Shown: positions 1 to 11,354, counted from the first letter of the stretch. The stretch: DNA of 64,000 nt from Adiantum capillus-veneris (GCA_014529385.2 CM043944.1:57795268-57859267); one strand, 5' to 3'. Notes: a model not told the origin generated them from the sequence alone. Program-made: numbers and translations.

Positions 1-965
1 ATAAGTAGCTAAAGATTGCTCCTAAAGATCGGAGTAAAACCACTTTCATTACTGAATGGGGCGCATTCATGTATTTAGTCATGCCATTTGGTCTTTGCAA
101 TGCTCCAACAACATTCCAATGTTGCATGATGGAGATATTTAGTGAATTCATGGACCGATTTCTCGCCATATTTATGGATGACTACAATGTATTCTCAACT
201 GAGGAGAAGCATTTGCTGTTTCTAGAAATGGTTTTCTAGCGTTGTAAGGAGAAGAGGATCTGTTTGACTCCATTCAAATCTGTTTTCCTGGTCTGGAAGG
301 GACAACTACTAGGGCATATAATGTCCAGGAATGGCATAGAGATGGCCAATGATAAAATCCAGTGTGTCCAGCAGGCCAAAGCATCCCGCACAGCATCAGA
401 ATTAAGTTCATTCTTGGGATATATCAATTTTATAGAAATTTTTTTCATATGTTTGCTTCCAAAGCATTACCTTTATATGAGCTCACCAAGAAAACCAGCA
501 AGTAGACCTCGACAATTGAATGTGAGGAGAGCTTCCAAAGTCTTAAAAATGCCATTATCAGTAATCCAGTACTCCGACAACCGGATTAGGATGTTATCTT
601 CCATGTGCATATCGATGCTTCGTGACTGGCAATGGGAGAAATACTGGCTCAACCATAAGGGAGGACTGATTATCCAATGTATTTTGCCAATCGAAGATTC
701 AATCATGCTGAACAAGGATATACTACCACGGAGAGAGAAGCCTTAGGAATGGTTTTCATTGCCACCAAGTTTCGACATTATTTACTAGGCAAGCTATTTC
801 ATTTCTATGTGGATCATCAGGCATTATTATTTTTTATTAACAAAGTTATTATATAAGGAAGATTGATTAGATGGATGATGTTCTTGATGGAGTTTGACTT
901 CCGCATATTTCACAAGCCCGATAAATCTCACTGTGGTTCTAATTTACTGTCCAGAAGTACTGATG
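1..965 (+). pseudogene. Ty3/gypsy-A reverse transcriptase and RNase H fragment
   Basis: Part of a retrotransposon polyprotein that copies element RNA into DNA; the window cuts it off mid reverse transcriptase. From base 12 the frame reads through the RT palm, with MPFGLCNAPTTF at about 81-116 and the catalytic box FMDDY at 171-185. It meets an in-frame TAG at 237, then continues as the thumb/connection (GQLLGHIMSRNGIE, about 300-343). After a frameshift near 430 the RNase H domain follows: a DAS motif near 615, then TTEREALGMVF and FRHYLLG at about 723-790. A further stop lies near 855. Motif spacing and order are those of plant Ty3/gypsy pol. The TAG at 237 sits where the family usually has Gln, so it looks like a CAG to TAG change. 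It is clearly non-functional. Confidence 0.9.
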
Positions 966-994
966 TCTACTCATAAATATCCTTGAGAGATGAG

Positions 995-2284
995 CCAATA
1001 GATGCAGAGCTGTTTCAGATGATGGCTGCAAAAAAGACAGATCCAGAATGGTATGATGTATATCGATTCCTTTCAAAAGGAGGATTCCCAAAAAATTGGA
1101 CTCAGAATCATAAAAAAAACTATGATTATTAAGAGTTTGAAGTTCACCATCATAGGAGGATTGCTCTATAGCCTGGAGTAGATGGGGTTCTTTGAAGGTT
1201 TGTGCCAATGGAAGGAAGAATGAAAGTTATTTATGAAGCACGTGATAGGGATTATGGAGGACACTTCTCCACTGATATTACTTATAAGAAGATTGTGCAG
1301 GCTGGATTATGGTGGCAAACTCTGATATCTGATGTTCGAAGTTTTTGCAAAACTTGTGTTATATGTCAGAGAATGGGCAGACCAACAACAACTGATATGA
1401 CTCCACTTACGCCAGTCCAACCACTGGGAGTATTTATGAAATGGGGTCTGGACTTCATGGGACCATTCAAGAAGGTCACTCCAAGGAAGAACCGGTATAT
1501 CTTAATGGCTACCTGTTATGTCACTAAATGGGTAGATCCAAGGCTCTTCCAGATAATTCTACGAAGTCCACTGTTGTTTTCCTATTTGAAAACATTATCT
1601 ACCGCTATGTATGCCCCATTGAGATTGTGTCTGATCAAGGACACATTTCATCAATGATACCATGGAAATTTTGATGGAAATTCTCTCAGTTAAGCACATG
1701 AAATCAACTCCTTATTATCCTCGGTGCAATGGTCAAGCAGAGAGCAGTAACAAAACCATCAAGAATATCCTTACCAAGATTGTTCAAAAGGAACCACATC
1801 AGTGGGATCTTAAGCTCCAAAGTGCTCAATGGGCCTATAGAACAACTTATAAAATCACCTGGAATGACACCTTTTAGAATGGTGTACGGTACTGAAGTTG
1901 TAGTGCCTATTGAATTTGTGATTCCTAATCTCAGAATGGCGGTGGAATATGGATTAGATTTTAATCATAATCTTAAACATAGATTGGAAGAATTAGTGCA
2001 GTTGGATGAGTTGCGACAATGTGCCATGCTGGAACAAGAGATTGTTCAGCATAGAAGAAAGCACTGGCATGATAGGAGAATCAAGGTTAGGGAGTTCCAG
2101 AAGTGAGACTTAGTTTTTCTTTATCAATCCAAACTGGGCCCTAAGAAACCAAATTTAAAAATAGCTTGGGTTGGTCCATATGAAGTCGATTGGGTTTTTT
2201 CCAACGGCACAATAAGGTTGAAAGGACTTATCTAGACTATCGTTGCTAGGTGTTTATAATGGGGCCAAAATTAAGCTATACTAT
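995..2284 (+). pseudogene. Ty3/gypsy-A integrase
   Basis: Integrase of the same element, which inserts the cDNA into the genome. The zinc-binding region is at about 1202-1377, with YGGHF, WW and the pair CVICQR; the first zinc-binding His is missing (the family's AHDGxYGGH is ARDRDYGGH here). The core starts at WGLDFMGPF (about 1443), which carries the first acidic residue. The third acidic residue is in YYPRCNGQAESSNK at about 1711-1755. A shift of frame near 1850-1877 leads to GMTPFRMVYGTEVVVP and then to the C-terminal part, with LGPKKPNLKIAWVGPYEV at about 2137-2190 after a TGA at 2104. The second acidic block is degraded by frameshifts around 1600-1660. It is continuous with the RT/RNase H upstream. 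Confidence 0.88.
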
Positions 2285-2791
2285 TCTAATCAGAAAGAAA
2301 CCTCCAGAGAAGAAGATACTGGCATTTTGGGTACTGATGACCAGGAGCTTTCAGACCCAACCATTCTAAACCTCTTCCATGTACAACCTATACGAGAACC
2401 AGTGACGGTGCCATAAAAGTCTCAGTGTGATAAAACAGTGCCAGTGATAGTAAAGTGTCAGAACCAGTACGAGTTCTTATGGGGAAAAGGTCCAGTGGGA
2501 ATGCATGTGATAATTATTAAAGGGACCATGGGAAGAATTATCCAATGCATGTATGCCACGTCACTGACGGTGCACAAAACTCTAGGAACGGTAAGTAGTG
2601 GAGCTTTTATGGCCCGTACGTGTATGACAGTAAGGCGGGTGGGCATTCTTCCTCATAAATTTCTTGCACGACGTCTACCTGCTGTTACACACTTGCCATC
2701 ACCAAGATTTGAGGACTCTTCACTACAACCGAAAACCTCCTCGTCAGAAGAATCTGTTGGTTACTGTCTATCCCTTCCCGACACACCTTGA
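2285..2791 (+). pseudogene. Gypsy-A polyprotein tail downstream of integrase
   Basis: Open coding-like sequence in one frame, broken only by a TAA at 2414 and ending in a TGA at 2789. It is hydrophilic at first (many Glu, Asp and Lys up to about 2400) and then has no recognised domain. It shares a frame with the ORF starting at 2852, so both may once have belonged to one long reading frame; the two stops can be explained as CAA to TAA and CGA to TGA. No function is assigned. Confidence 0.5.
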
Positions 2792-2851
2792 TGTGGCTTT
2801 GAATATACAAGTAAATCTTCTTCCTCTATAGACTTACCATCCACAAAGTGT

Positions 2852-3891
2852 ATGGGTAGAAGGATAATGTCGGAGAAGATGCAAGATACCATAGATGAAA
2901 CTACAGCACTCATCAACTATCTTCAAGCTTCTCTACCACTTATCCCACATAGCAAGATACAAAGATATGTGTTTACTGAGCATGTCAAAGCACTCTTGCA
3001 GCTATGGGATTTGCATGTGGTCGAACAGGCTACAAGGTTGGATTTTGACACGGCCATTATCAAGCAGGTTCTTGATTCCTTTAATGTTGAGGAAGGAAGT
3101 GCTATTGTCAATGGTGTAAGAATCACAGCAATATCTGATGACATTGCCTATGCTTTCAAAATGCCCAATGAGCCAAAACCAACCACAGCGTCTGCAGAGC
3201 AGATAAGTCTTGCTCTGAAGGAGGATGAAGCAGCCAAAAAGAAACAAAAGGCTAGTGCACAAGGGGCTCCAGTAGCAAGACTGGACGTCCCCTCAGCCTA
3301 CTAGTTTGTTGTTGAGGCTGTTAGCTTGAAGAACAATCCCACATATGTGTCAGAAAAGGTGTTTGCCATGCTGCTTGCAAAAAGATTAAATCCTACAACT
3401 AAAATCAATTTATGTCAGATCCTTGTCTCACAATGTGCTATAGCAGACTGCCAAGCTAAAATCTCAGAATGTATTCAAAGCCTAGTATGTCTGGCAATTT
3501 CTATACTTGGCAACTGCTCCTGAAGTCTCTTTCCAGATAAAGATGGCTTGGAATCTAAAACCCATTCCAACCACTAACAATGTAGAGCTATCTTCCGACG
3601 AAGAGGCTCTAGGTGATCAATTGGCCCTAACTGGACAGAAGAGCAAGGCCATACAGGTGGAAGCCGGTGATTCAAAGAAATCAAGGATTACGTTGGCCAT
3701 GAGCACTGCTTTACTGAAGCAACTGAAGAGTCAGGTCAAGGCCACTGAAAAATCCTCAGCATGCCAAATTTCAGCCATACCTGAACAACAGACTCCAGCA
3801 GACACCAGCACTGGAAAAGGCCAGCAAGAAATGTCAAGCACTAAACAGGTGGCGGTCAATAATGACAAAGGAAAGGGCCCATCACCTGCCA
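2852..3891 (+). pseudogene. Gypsy-A extra ORF, first segment
   Basis: Start of an additional reading frame downstream of integrase. The first 150 codons (MGRRIMSEKMQDT onward) run to a TAG at 3302 and are rich in Leu, Ala and charged residues. The frame continues after the stop (VVEAVSLKNNP), shifts near 3490-3510, and goes on as SDEEALGDQLALTG to KGKGPSP at 3888, where element C1 is inserted. The text resumes in frame at 9605. Additional ORFs in this position occur in some plant Ty3/gypsy lineages (Athila and Tat relatives); none is identified here by homology. It is not an envelope by any feature visible: there is no signal peptide and no clear membrane segment. Confidence 0.6.
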
Positions 3892-4063
3892 TGTAATGAA
3901 CTAGGCACTAGGCTCCTGGTGATCCTCCTCCCAACCTCCCTTTATAGGGTAGGCTCCTAGCCCCTTGCCCTAGATGGATCCCATGTCCACATTGCCTAGC
4001 CCGGCCCGTGGCCGTAAGCCTTGCCTAGCCTAGTCATTAGGGTACAGGACCCGTGTCCTGACA
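3892..4063 (-). repeat. C1 left LTR (3' LTR of the minus-strand element)
   Basis: Starts TG and ends CA on the plus strand (TGTAATGAACTAGGC to TGTCCTGACA), and is repeated almost exactly at 9428-9599. The insertion interrupts the gypsy-A frame directly after codon fragment GCC A. Confidence 0.92.
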
Positions 4064-4076
4064 TTACTCCCCCCTT
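4064..4076 (-). other. C1 polypurine tract
   Basis: On the minus strand this reads AAGGGGGGAGTAA directly against the LTR start TGTCAGG. That is the expected place and composition of a plus-strand primer for reverse transcription. Confidence 0.75.
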
Positions 4077-4900
4077 AAGGAAGAGTTTTCTTCCTCGAAA
4101 ACACAAGTAGCATCATCTTAAGAATACTGGTGTTCTCTTTATTGACGCCCCATAAGTGAGGCAGTTGTCTGTATGATCGATAATTGGTGCAGTGAGGAGG
4201 TTCAATGAAACCAAGAGGAATATCTTGATTTTCAACATTGTTGTCCGTTTGTAACCACTTTGGTCTAAATGGTAACTCCATATATAACTCACTTGAGTGC
4301 TGTAAAGGAGGAACCTCAACTAAAAGTCGTCCAAAGGCATAACCAGTTTTCAGATCTTCTGAAGGTACTGGAATAATGCAAGGAAACCTTGCCGTAACTT
4401 TCCATGCAGTTTTGAGCCAGATTTCCTACTCGCTTGAGTATCTTGAACATTCCGTTACATGTTCATCCCTAATGAAGGTTACTTGCCAACATACTCTGTC
4501 AGCACATCTGGTAAGTCCTTGACGTATGAAAGTATTGACACAATCTCCAACCCCACCACAAGAGGTGTTCAAAGTCGAAAATCGTACTTAAGCAAATTCT
4601 AGAAGAGGGAGAAAATCATCTATTCAGAAATGCATTGTGCTAATGTATGCTCTTAGCAGATCCTTTAGCACAAGATTACTCTTTGTAATCTGCCTATCCC
4701 CTTGGATAACTGACAATACTGAGGTGTGTTTTCCTCACGGTTACAGACAGTCGTCCCAGATGACTGGTAAACGGAGAATCGAAGTAGTGTACAACCATCG
4801 TGGTTAACTTGAGAAAATCTACAAACGCCCAGACCGAGCCATGACCTCTATTGGTGATTAGTAGACCAAAAAGTTATCTCATAGAGATAGTGCACATAGA
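4075..4900 (-). pseudogene. C1 integrase C-terminal half and polyprotein end
   Basis: Degraded coding sequence read on the minus strand toward the 3' LTR. GHGSVWAFVDFLK near 4845-4807 resembles the start of a Ty3/gypsy integrase core (VWVxVDRLxK, first catalytic Asp). DDFLPLLEFA near 4615-4575 resembles the DLLPLAEFAYN block that follows the catalytic Glu. The last open stretch (4281-4075, beginning MELPFRPKW) stops right at the polypurine tract, as the end of a pol frame should. Several stops and shifts lie between. The assignment rests on short motifs and their order. Confidence 0.5.
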
Positions 4901-6707
4901 GTGAAAATTGCTTCATAAGCAACAACTTGAGGAATATGCGTGCCGTTCCAAATCAGCCTTTGCTAAACACTAGGGCCCATAACACCTAGTGTGCATGCAT
5001 TTAGCAAAAAACAGATCCAAACCTGTATTTCCATGGTAATTCTTGCCAATACTTATGGCAAATGTGATGCGCCTAGCACACATTAACAGGAATGTAAATA
5101 GTTCTGAAAAGAAACTGAATACTTTCATTTGCAATCTTTTGCAAGCTTTGCTTAAACGTCTGAATCATAATAGAAGGTGAAACAGTGATCACTTCTAGAT
5201 ACAAACAATGAAACTTTTTCATTTGTTATATGTATAAACAACCATCTGTTATGTTGTTTAGCAATACTTGTAGCTTAACAAGTCATTCTAAGTATCCGAC
5301 AATTTCTGGCCACGAAATTGCTCCTGATACGTCGTGCTAAAACTGGTCTAGAAAATAGATGTGACCAGCACTTAGGGACTTTGTCGTGACACATAATTGA
5401 AATAATGGCGCCAGTGTCAGTCCAGAGACTCATATTCTCCACATGTGGAATATGTCTCATGTAAGGATGTGTAAAAAAGAACATCTTTCAAGTACAAGAT
5501 GTACTTGTGTGTGGAGGAACTGCAAAACACTCCACGGCAAGAGTGAGAGGGACCCTCATTAACTTGCTCCACACTGGCTAAACCGAACTCCTGGAGTTCC
5601 TAGACCATGTTGTATCCCATGTGACAACATGTGCCAAATTGAACCCTACCAGTAGGTTCGTAACAGCATAAGGCAGAAAAATAGATTGTGCCCAAAATAC
5701 TTTGTGCTGACATGCCCTTGGCATGGCTCTGTAACATTCAAGTGTACTTATACATCTTGAAAAACCAAGCAAAGCATACTGAAAAAGGAATAACACCAAA
5801 TCAATAGATGCGTACCTGGAGATTTGAAGGTAATGTTCACTTACCCGTATTCAAACGGAGAGGAGCACGTCTCCTACCTGGAAAAAAACAAACAGTATTG
5901 CACGGGGAACCATAGGTGTAGCCTTCGCAATCCAATACCTTTGGTTAAAATCTACGTAGTCAAACCCCTTGGTAAGACCCTTTGTAGAAACTGTTCAACT
6001 AGCAGGTAACGATAACCAACATAGTTAACCGTGTACATAATGATTGGAATCAACTTGAAAAGTTGAGTTTGTTCGCTACCGCGTGGTAGATTGCAGAATG
6101 ATTTCCTTGAAAGTCTAACTGGGAGAGATCAAAATGTGATCCTCAATGCCTATGGGTGATTTAGCAGTCACCCGCCGGGTCGTACCCCAAAACAGTATGT
6201 CCATAGACACTCCGTAGTGCTATAGAGAGAGCAGGAAATCCACACAAGTGAACTGCCTAGCTCTTGTGGACAACCATGCTATCGGAACTGATTGTTGTAT
6301 CTATACGGCCTTGTAGAGATCAGCGGCTGTGAGTTGAAGATTTTCAAAAACTCAACGTGAGTGTCGCACAGAAAAAATGTAGTGCCAAAATGACACCCTA
6401 AAACATCCGTAATGACAAGACTTTTGCTTGTTCATTAACGTTGATGTGTACTTCCCTGGGAGATCTCTTGAAAACAATCACCCAAATAATGCCAATAATT
6501 GGGTCTTACCCTTGGCCTGACAACAACTATTAGCCTGTTTGGCTCATAGTCCTTATGCAAAATAGTGTTCAATCGACGAACCGATGAAGACTAATTTGAG
6601 TAGCATCTTAGCCACGTGCTAGCTGTGAGTTAGAGCACCTTGGCGCAAGTTGACTCACGAGCAAAACATGTATCAAAAGCTTCTTAGAATATTTTCATTA
6701 TTCCCTT

Positions 6708-6771
<64 letters not shown>

Positions 6772-7880
6772 AAGAAGAGCATGCTGGGATGAGGAAAGTT
6801 CCTAAAATTTCTAGTGGGTGTGTGCCCAGAACGTGTGCTCTTAGACATCTTATGCCCGAAATGCAGCTTATCCTATAAGCATTCCACAATTTGTCTGTTC
6901 GATGCTCTCATCGAGAGAGGCAACAGAAAACACAAGGTAAATCTTGACCATCTACCATGTAGGGTCGTGACTGTATGAGGATGACTTGAAAGTGGCACCT
7001 TGCCCGGGAATCAAGTCCGAATTTTTGGTTCATGTTAGTGTTGTTGTGTGTTGACAGCACCCTGCAAGAATGTTAAACAATCCATTATTCAACTTGTCCA
7101 TGACAGAGTGGCTGGGTAAGAGCAAAAACATGTTTTATACCCCCTGGGTAACATGCCGTGTATGAAAAAGTGGAAGCCCTTTGGCTACCGTGAAGGTCTT
7201 AAACATAAAAACCAACACATAAGTGCCATGCACGAGCCTTGCTAGGAGGGGTTCAGTGAGATGACAACACGATTAACATAACCTCGGCCCCCATCATGTC
7301 AGCAAGCAATAGGTTGTGCCAATTTCCTTGAGATTCAAGCAATCACATCCGGAAAAATGTAAAACAATTGCATACCTAATGAATTGCGTGACGACGTGGA
7401 GTAACATGGTGTGAATCTCAGCAGTATGCATGAGCACGCATGCCAAGATATGGCGTGCCTTCACGCCTTGCTTCCATGCCGTCATAACTTACCCGCACAA
7501 CTGTTGTTGTGATCGGGCATGTTGTGGTAACATAAATGCCTCATACTTGATTGCTACTGCTCTTGACACCAAGTCAATCGGAGCACCAGTGGAAGCCTTC
7601 TTCTCGTAAAAGTGGTCAAGCATTAGCTTTGTACAACAACCCATATTGTCTAAAGTAAATGCAAATTGTAAATTTGCAATTCATAACGTGTTTGACTGAT
7701 CATGTAAACTGGTCTGACCAAAAATCATAATGCCAAACAAGGAATGGGCAGAACACTACCCAATGCAAAAACATAGAATACTTTGAAAAAGGATAAGCAG
7801 AACATGCTCAAAAACATATAACTACTGTGCCCTGCACAAAAACTGAAGGCTTTTGCAAATCATGGACTGATGCATCATGC
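4901..7880 (-). pseudogene. C1 decayed central region (expected pol)
   Basis: About 3 kb between gag and integrase where protease, RT and RNase H would be expected. No frame stays open and I cannot point to an RT box. Short stretches are nonetheless conserved as DNA in two other places: 5390-5620 resembles 59585-59810 in reverse complement, and 6845-7010 resembles 25820-25950 in the same orientation. A shared TAG in a block translating YNMV-stop-EL (about 5600, and 59555-59575 in C3) suggests the parent copy was already defective. Confidence 0.45.
6711..6766 (+). repeat. (GA)28 microsatellite
   Basis: Uninterrupted GA dinucleotides inside the decayed C1 body. Confidence 0.97.
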
Positions 7881-8546
7881 CTAATTATGTCGGACATGTG
7901 GACACTGCTTTTTTTGATGCGGTCCTAAGCAATAAAAGCATAATTTTTGACGCTTTGCTCGTTGGAAGTTTGATTGTGAGAGTCGTTTCCTGACCACGTT
8001 GGTCACGACCAAATCTGGTACATGTTGGACCTCTTTGGTCATAACTGTTGGGCAGATAACCCCTTGGGTTGCTGGCGAGTGAGAAGCTGATTCTGGTAGC
8101 ATTCTATAAATTAGTTGTGTGAGATTTTCTACTTGCATCACCAATATTTGGACCTTGACAGCTAGCTTGCGAAATCGTGCATCAAAAGTTTGCCAGTCTT
8201 GTCGAGTGACAAACTCCGTGGCATCCGGCAATTGACTGTCATTCTTTAGAATATCCAACACACTCTGAGGAGGGGTTGATAAATGTGGAGACAGAAATAG
8301 ATCTCCTGGGTTTGCACCATCCATCCCTGTTGCCACTATGGTACTCTCCGTGAGAGTATCCGGCCTCATGACCGTCATGCGCGTCTGAAGAGCACGAAAT
8401 TCTTGAATATCGAGCAATTCATAAGTATCGTCTCTTGCCGTAGCGTTGCGGGTACTCTCCTTGAGAGTATCCGGCCGCGAGCCGTCATCGGCAGGGTCGG
8501 GAATACTTTGCTCAAAATCGAAGGTCATGTTGATATCTGAATCCAT
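7881..8546 (-). CDS. C1 gag-like protein with zinc knuckle
   Basis: An intact 221-codon frame on the minus strand. The N-terminal third is acidic (MDSDINMTFDFEQ, then many Asp and Glu). The middle has heptad-like Leu/Val spacing (about residues 125-155). The C-terminus is basic and ends in a knuckle CFYCLGPHQKKQC (C-x2-C-x3-H-x4-C, one residue shorter than the canonical retroviral spacing). A nucleocapsid-type RNA-binding role in packaging element RNA fits its place between PBS and pol. It is the only long intact frame in the element. Capsid homology is not evident, so gag is inferred from position, knuckle and charge. Confidence 0.65.
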   Translation of the reverse strand: MDSDINMTFDFEQSIPDPADDGSRPDTLKESTRNATARDDTYELLDIQEFRALQTRMTVMRPDTLTESTIVATGMDGANPGDLFLSPHLSTPPQSVLDILKNDSQLPDATEFVTRQDWQTFDARFRKLAVKVQILVMQVENLTQLIYRMLPESASHSPATQGVICPTVMTKEVQHVPDLVVTNVVRKRLSQSNFQRAKRQKLCFYCLGPHQKKQCPHVRHN

Positions 8547-8616
8547 GGCTACACAGTGCAGTGTAAGAAGTAATCAGAAAAAAATACATGATCTCAGCCG
8601 CCTTGGCAAAGTATGA

Positions 8617-8937
8617 CTACTCCGTGTCGTAGTCGATTTCACCCAAGAGCAGCGGAGAAATATTGAGCAAATCGACAATCGATGGTTCATTCGAAAGTAT
8701 GAAGCAAATTTGAGCGGCCAATAATCGGGTTTGCGTTTTATGCAATACGCCAATTAATCTTTGAAACGTGTCGACGAAATGTGCAACCGACAAGAAGCGA
8801 ATCACTGTAGAGTTATTTCTACTAGGGCTGGCATCATATGCAAGAAGGCAAAACGGAAAGAAGTTCAACCAATTGATGGCTTGTCGAGACGTCCAAAAGT
8901 TGTGTGCAGAAAATTCGGACTGCGAAGGATGTCGCAA
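8617..8937 (-). CDS. Small ORF upstream of C1 gag, unrecognised
   Basis: A 106-codon frame ending 70 bases upstream of the gag-like start and on the same strand. It has a hydrophobic middle (NWLNFFPFCLLAYD) and a Leu/Ile-rich second half. No family is recognised. It could be the first part of gag separated by a frameshift, a leader ORF, or chance. A slightly longer frame on the opposite strand (8761-9195) covers the same bases, so coding status is unsure. Confidence 0.3.
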   Translation of the reverse strand: MRHPSQSEFSAHNFWTSRQAINWLNFFPFCLLAYDASPSRNNSTVIRFLSVAHFVDTFQRLIGVLHKTQTRLLAAQICFILSNEPSIVDLLNISPLLLGEIDYDTE

Positions 8938-9415
8938 TCAATCAACAATATTATGTTGATGACGGCCACCGAATCGGAGAAGAAAACCATGACCAACAGA
9001 AGGCTTGCCGAGCAAGGTCCTCCTGGCTTTTCTGTGGGAAGGGCCGCCGAGACCAAATCGAATGGCCAAAAGGCCTTCAAAGACCTTTTTAAATGTGAAA
9101 ATGCTTACTGTATTTCCATCAGGCAGCGTGGACGACGACGGCGAGGTGAAGATGAACTCCCAGCTGCTTGCACAGTCCGGCTATGGTCGACTTGAAGTGG
9201 CGCAAGCTTCTGCAGCCTGAGGGCGCTCCCGTCAAGCCCAGCAACTCCCTGTTTCATGCACCGTAGGGTCTCGTCCCAAAAGGGAAGGCCCCCCTTGTTT
9301 TGGCAAAAAGCGACGGTTAAAAATGGAAAAACCTTATAAAAAGAGTGGTTCTCACCATAGGGACCTATTTTTAGAGGCCAAGGGTGACCACGCCTTAGAG
9401 AGAGAGAGTGAGTGG
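8938..9415 (-). other. C1 5' leader
   Basis: Non-coding stretch between the PBS and the first ORF on the minus strand. It contains a G/C-rich part (9120-9300) and a short GA run at 9399-9410. Nothing else is recognised. Confidence 0.5.
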
Positions 9416-9426
9416 ATCTGATACCA
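9416..9426 (-). other. C1 primer binding site (initiator tRNA-Met type)
   Basis: The minus strand reads TGGTATCAGAT one base inside the right LTR, matching the standard plant PBS TGGTATCAGAGC at its first ten bases. Confidence 0.85.
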
Positions 9427-9427
9427 G

Positions 9428-9599
9428 TGTAATGAACTAGGCACTAGGCTCCTGGTGATCCTCCTCCCAACCTCCCTTTATAGGGTAGGCTCCTAGCCCC
9501 TTGCCCTAGATGGATCCCCTGTCCACATTGCCTAGCCCGACCCGTGGCCGTAAGCCTTGCCTAGCCTAGTCATTAGGGTACAGGACCTGTGTCCTGACA
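9428..9599 (-). repeat. C1 right LTR (5' LTR of the minus-strand element)
   Basis: Second copy of the 172-bp repeat at 3892-4063, with the same TG...CA ends. Visible differences are a C for A, an A for G and a T for C. Confidence 0.92.
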
Positions 9600-9604
9600 T
9601 GCTA

Positions 9605-10716
9605 GTCCAGCTAACAAAATTCCTTTCAGCGAATTGGATTTATCCACAGCCAAGGAGGATAGACTGCAGCAACATAACCCTATCAAAGGCCGACTAATTT
9701 TTCAAAAATTGGATTTGGTAGCATTACCATACATGGCTCCTGTCATGGTTTATGAGCGAGTCTAATCTGACCCAGCAACAATAGATGATGGCTGCTCGGC
9801 GCTTATCCAAACGTCATGGAACACCATTGTCAATGCCTTAGGACAGATGATCGATGCGTCAGCTTCTAATGAAGAAGTGTCTAAGCTGAAAGAAGAACTG
9901 GAAAGCAGCTAGTAGTAGATCCAGAAACTCCAACAGGATATCGAGGCACTATATCTTAGGCACGGTATTGCTGAAAATCAATCAGCAAGAACAATTAAGG
10001 AGCTACAAGCAAAGCTGTGCAAGCTCGAAACAGAGAATCAATAGTTAAACGATTACAAGGCAGAATCCTTAAGAAATGTTGATGACAGATTTCAGACTAT
10101 GCTACGAATGAAGCGGGTAGACTTCAACACGCTGCTAACAACTCATACTACATTGAAGGCTTCCCTTACAGAGAGATATATCTATAATATCCTTGCTGAT
10201 ATTCTCTCTCCAGAAGGCAATGTAACCATGGATATGGACAATTTGAAGGCACTTATGGAGGCCATGCAGACCGATCTGCAAGAAAAGCTCTCTAAATACA
10301 ACACAGCCTTAGCAAATCAAGCCATCATGGATTATATTGATAAGCAAAATGATCCTGATGAGGATTCTGAGAGGAAAGAAGAGCACGATGAGGAAGGGGA
10401 GGACAACCCAGTAGATAGACCTGATGATGATGATAATATTCCTCCTTTCCCACCCTCAGGCTCTGGATCTAGTGGATCAGCTACCATAGGGGGCAATATG
10501 TCCAGCCAGACCAGAGCAAAGACCAGCCAAACTAGCAGTCTGATGATCAACAGCAAGACAATGGACAACACGATAAGGGCAAAACTGGAAATTCTCTAGT
10601 ACACCAGTCACGGCACATCCCAGATAGCAAAGGAAAAGACAAAGCTATGACTGAATCCTTAAAGGTTGATGAGCAACACTCCTTATAGCTCATCACATTG
10701 AACAAGAGATTAAGAC
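9605..10716 (+). pseudogene. Gypsy-A extra ORF, second segment
   Basis: The frame interrupted by C1 resumes here without loss of register. It has stops at 9763 (TAA), 9910, 9913 and 9916 (three TAG) and 10042 (TAG), all explained by C to T change of Gln codons. Residues coded by about 9870-10100 look like a coiled coil (KLKEELE, IQKLQQDIEAL, IKELQAKLCKLETEN). The last intact stretch (10099-10599) ends in an acidic tail with runs of Asp/Glu and a Pro/Ser/Gly segment. After 10599 coding continues in another frame to 10716, where gypsy-B is inserted. Function is unknown; a gag-like or accessory structural protein is a guess. Confidence 0.6.
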
Positions 10717-11354
10717 TGCTACAACGGAAGTGTAGAGATGCCCTGCAAAATACTCGAAATAGTGCATGGCAAGGCATGAACGAATAAATCTACGTACCTG
10801 TCTACTTGTACAAACCCATAGTCGATCACCATACGACAGAGAAAGACAGAGAGGGGAACGAAAGAGAGAGAACACGTGCAGACGCACCTCTTAGAACGGA
10901 GTGCTACGCGAGCACGGTGAGAGAGGAGGGAGGAGAGAAGAGAAGAAGGTACAAGCACTGGGTGCAATCTCCCCCTGTGCAAGAGTGAGCATGTCCCTCT
11001 TGCACGTATTTAATTTATAGAGAAGTTCATGCTCAAAATTGAGTTACATCCAATTCACACTTGGGCATAAAATAGTCCTGGCTCATAAAGAGCTCAATGT
11101 TACAATTAATAGCTGTCTACATCTCAACTTATAACTAAACCATAAATACTAAGGCTTGCCACAGAAAATCCAATGGTGGCAGTTTTATTCCGAATAACTG
11201 CTATCGCCTTATTGTTCAGCACGTGCCAATCACTAATCTGCTCACACAACACCCAACAAGTGATCATATTCCACAATTCAAATCAACATTGCAATGCTTC
11301 ATCAAAATATCATATATTTCACAAATATATTATCAAAATATCAATTCCATTACA
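10717..11354 (-). repeat. Gypsy-B left LTR (3' LTR)
   Basis: Begins TGCTACAACGGAAG and ends TTCCATTACA on the plus strand, and pairs with 17803-18439. Short ORFs seen in it on either strand recur in the partner LTR and are not genes. Confidence 0.95.

Larger units (their letters stand above)
3892..9599 (-). mobile_element. Element C1: LTR retrotransposon with 172-bp LTRs, nested in gypsy-A
   Basis: A 5.7-kb insertion bounded by two 172-bp direct repeats that differ at about three positions by eye (about 98%). Flanking 5-mers are TGCCA (3887-3891) and TGCTA (9600-9604), a target duplication with one change. A PBS complementary to initiator tRNA-Met lies inside the right repeat, and a purine tract (read on the minus strand) beside the left one, so the element runs on the minus strand. 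It carries a gag-like ORF, and traces of integrase near its 3' end suggest a Ty3/gypsy order. The rest of pol is unreadable. Such short LTRs on a body of this size are unusual. Relatives: C2 (25561-28571) and C3 (58760-60440). Confidence 0.85.

Noticed and set aside
1-2284. Endogenous pararetrovirus
   Set aside because: The RT is followed by RNase H, zinc finger and integrase with a DDE-type core, which pararetroviruses lack.
8761-9195. 144-codon plus-strand ORF with many Arg and Lys
   Set aside because: It is antisense to the C1 leader and gag side. No domain, and the element is transcribed from the minus strand.
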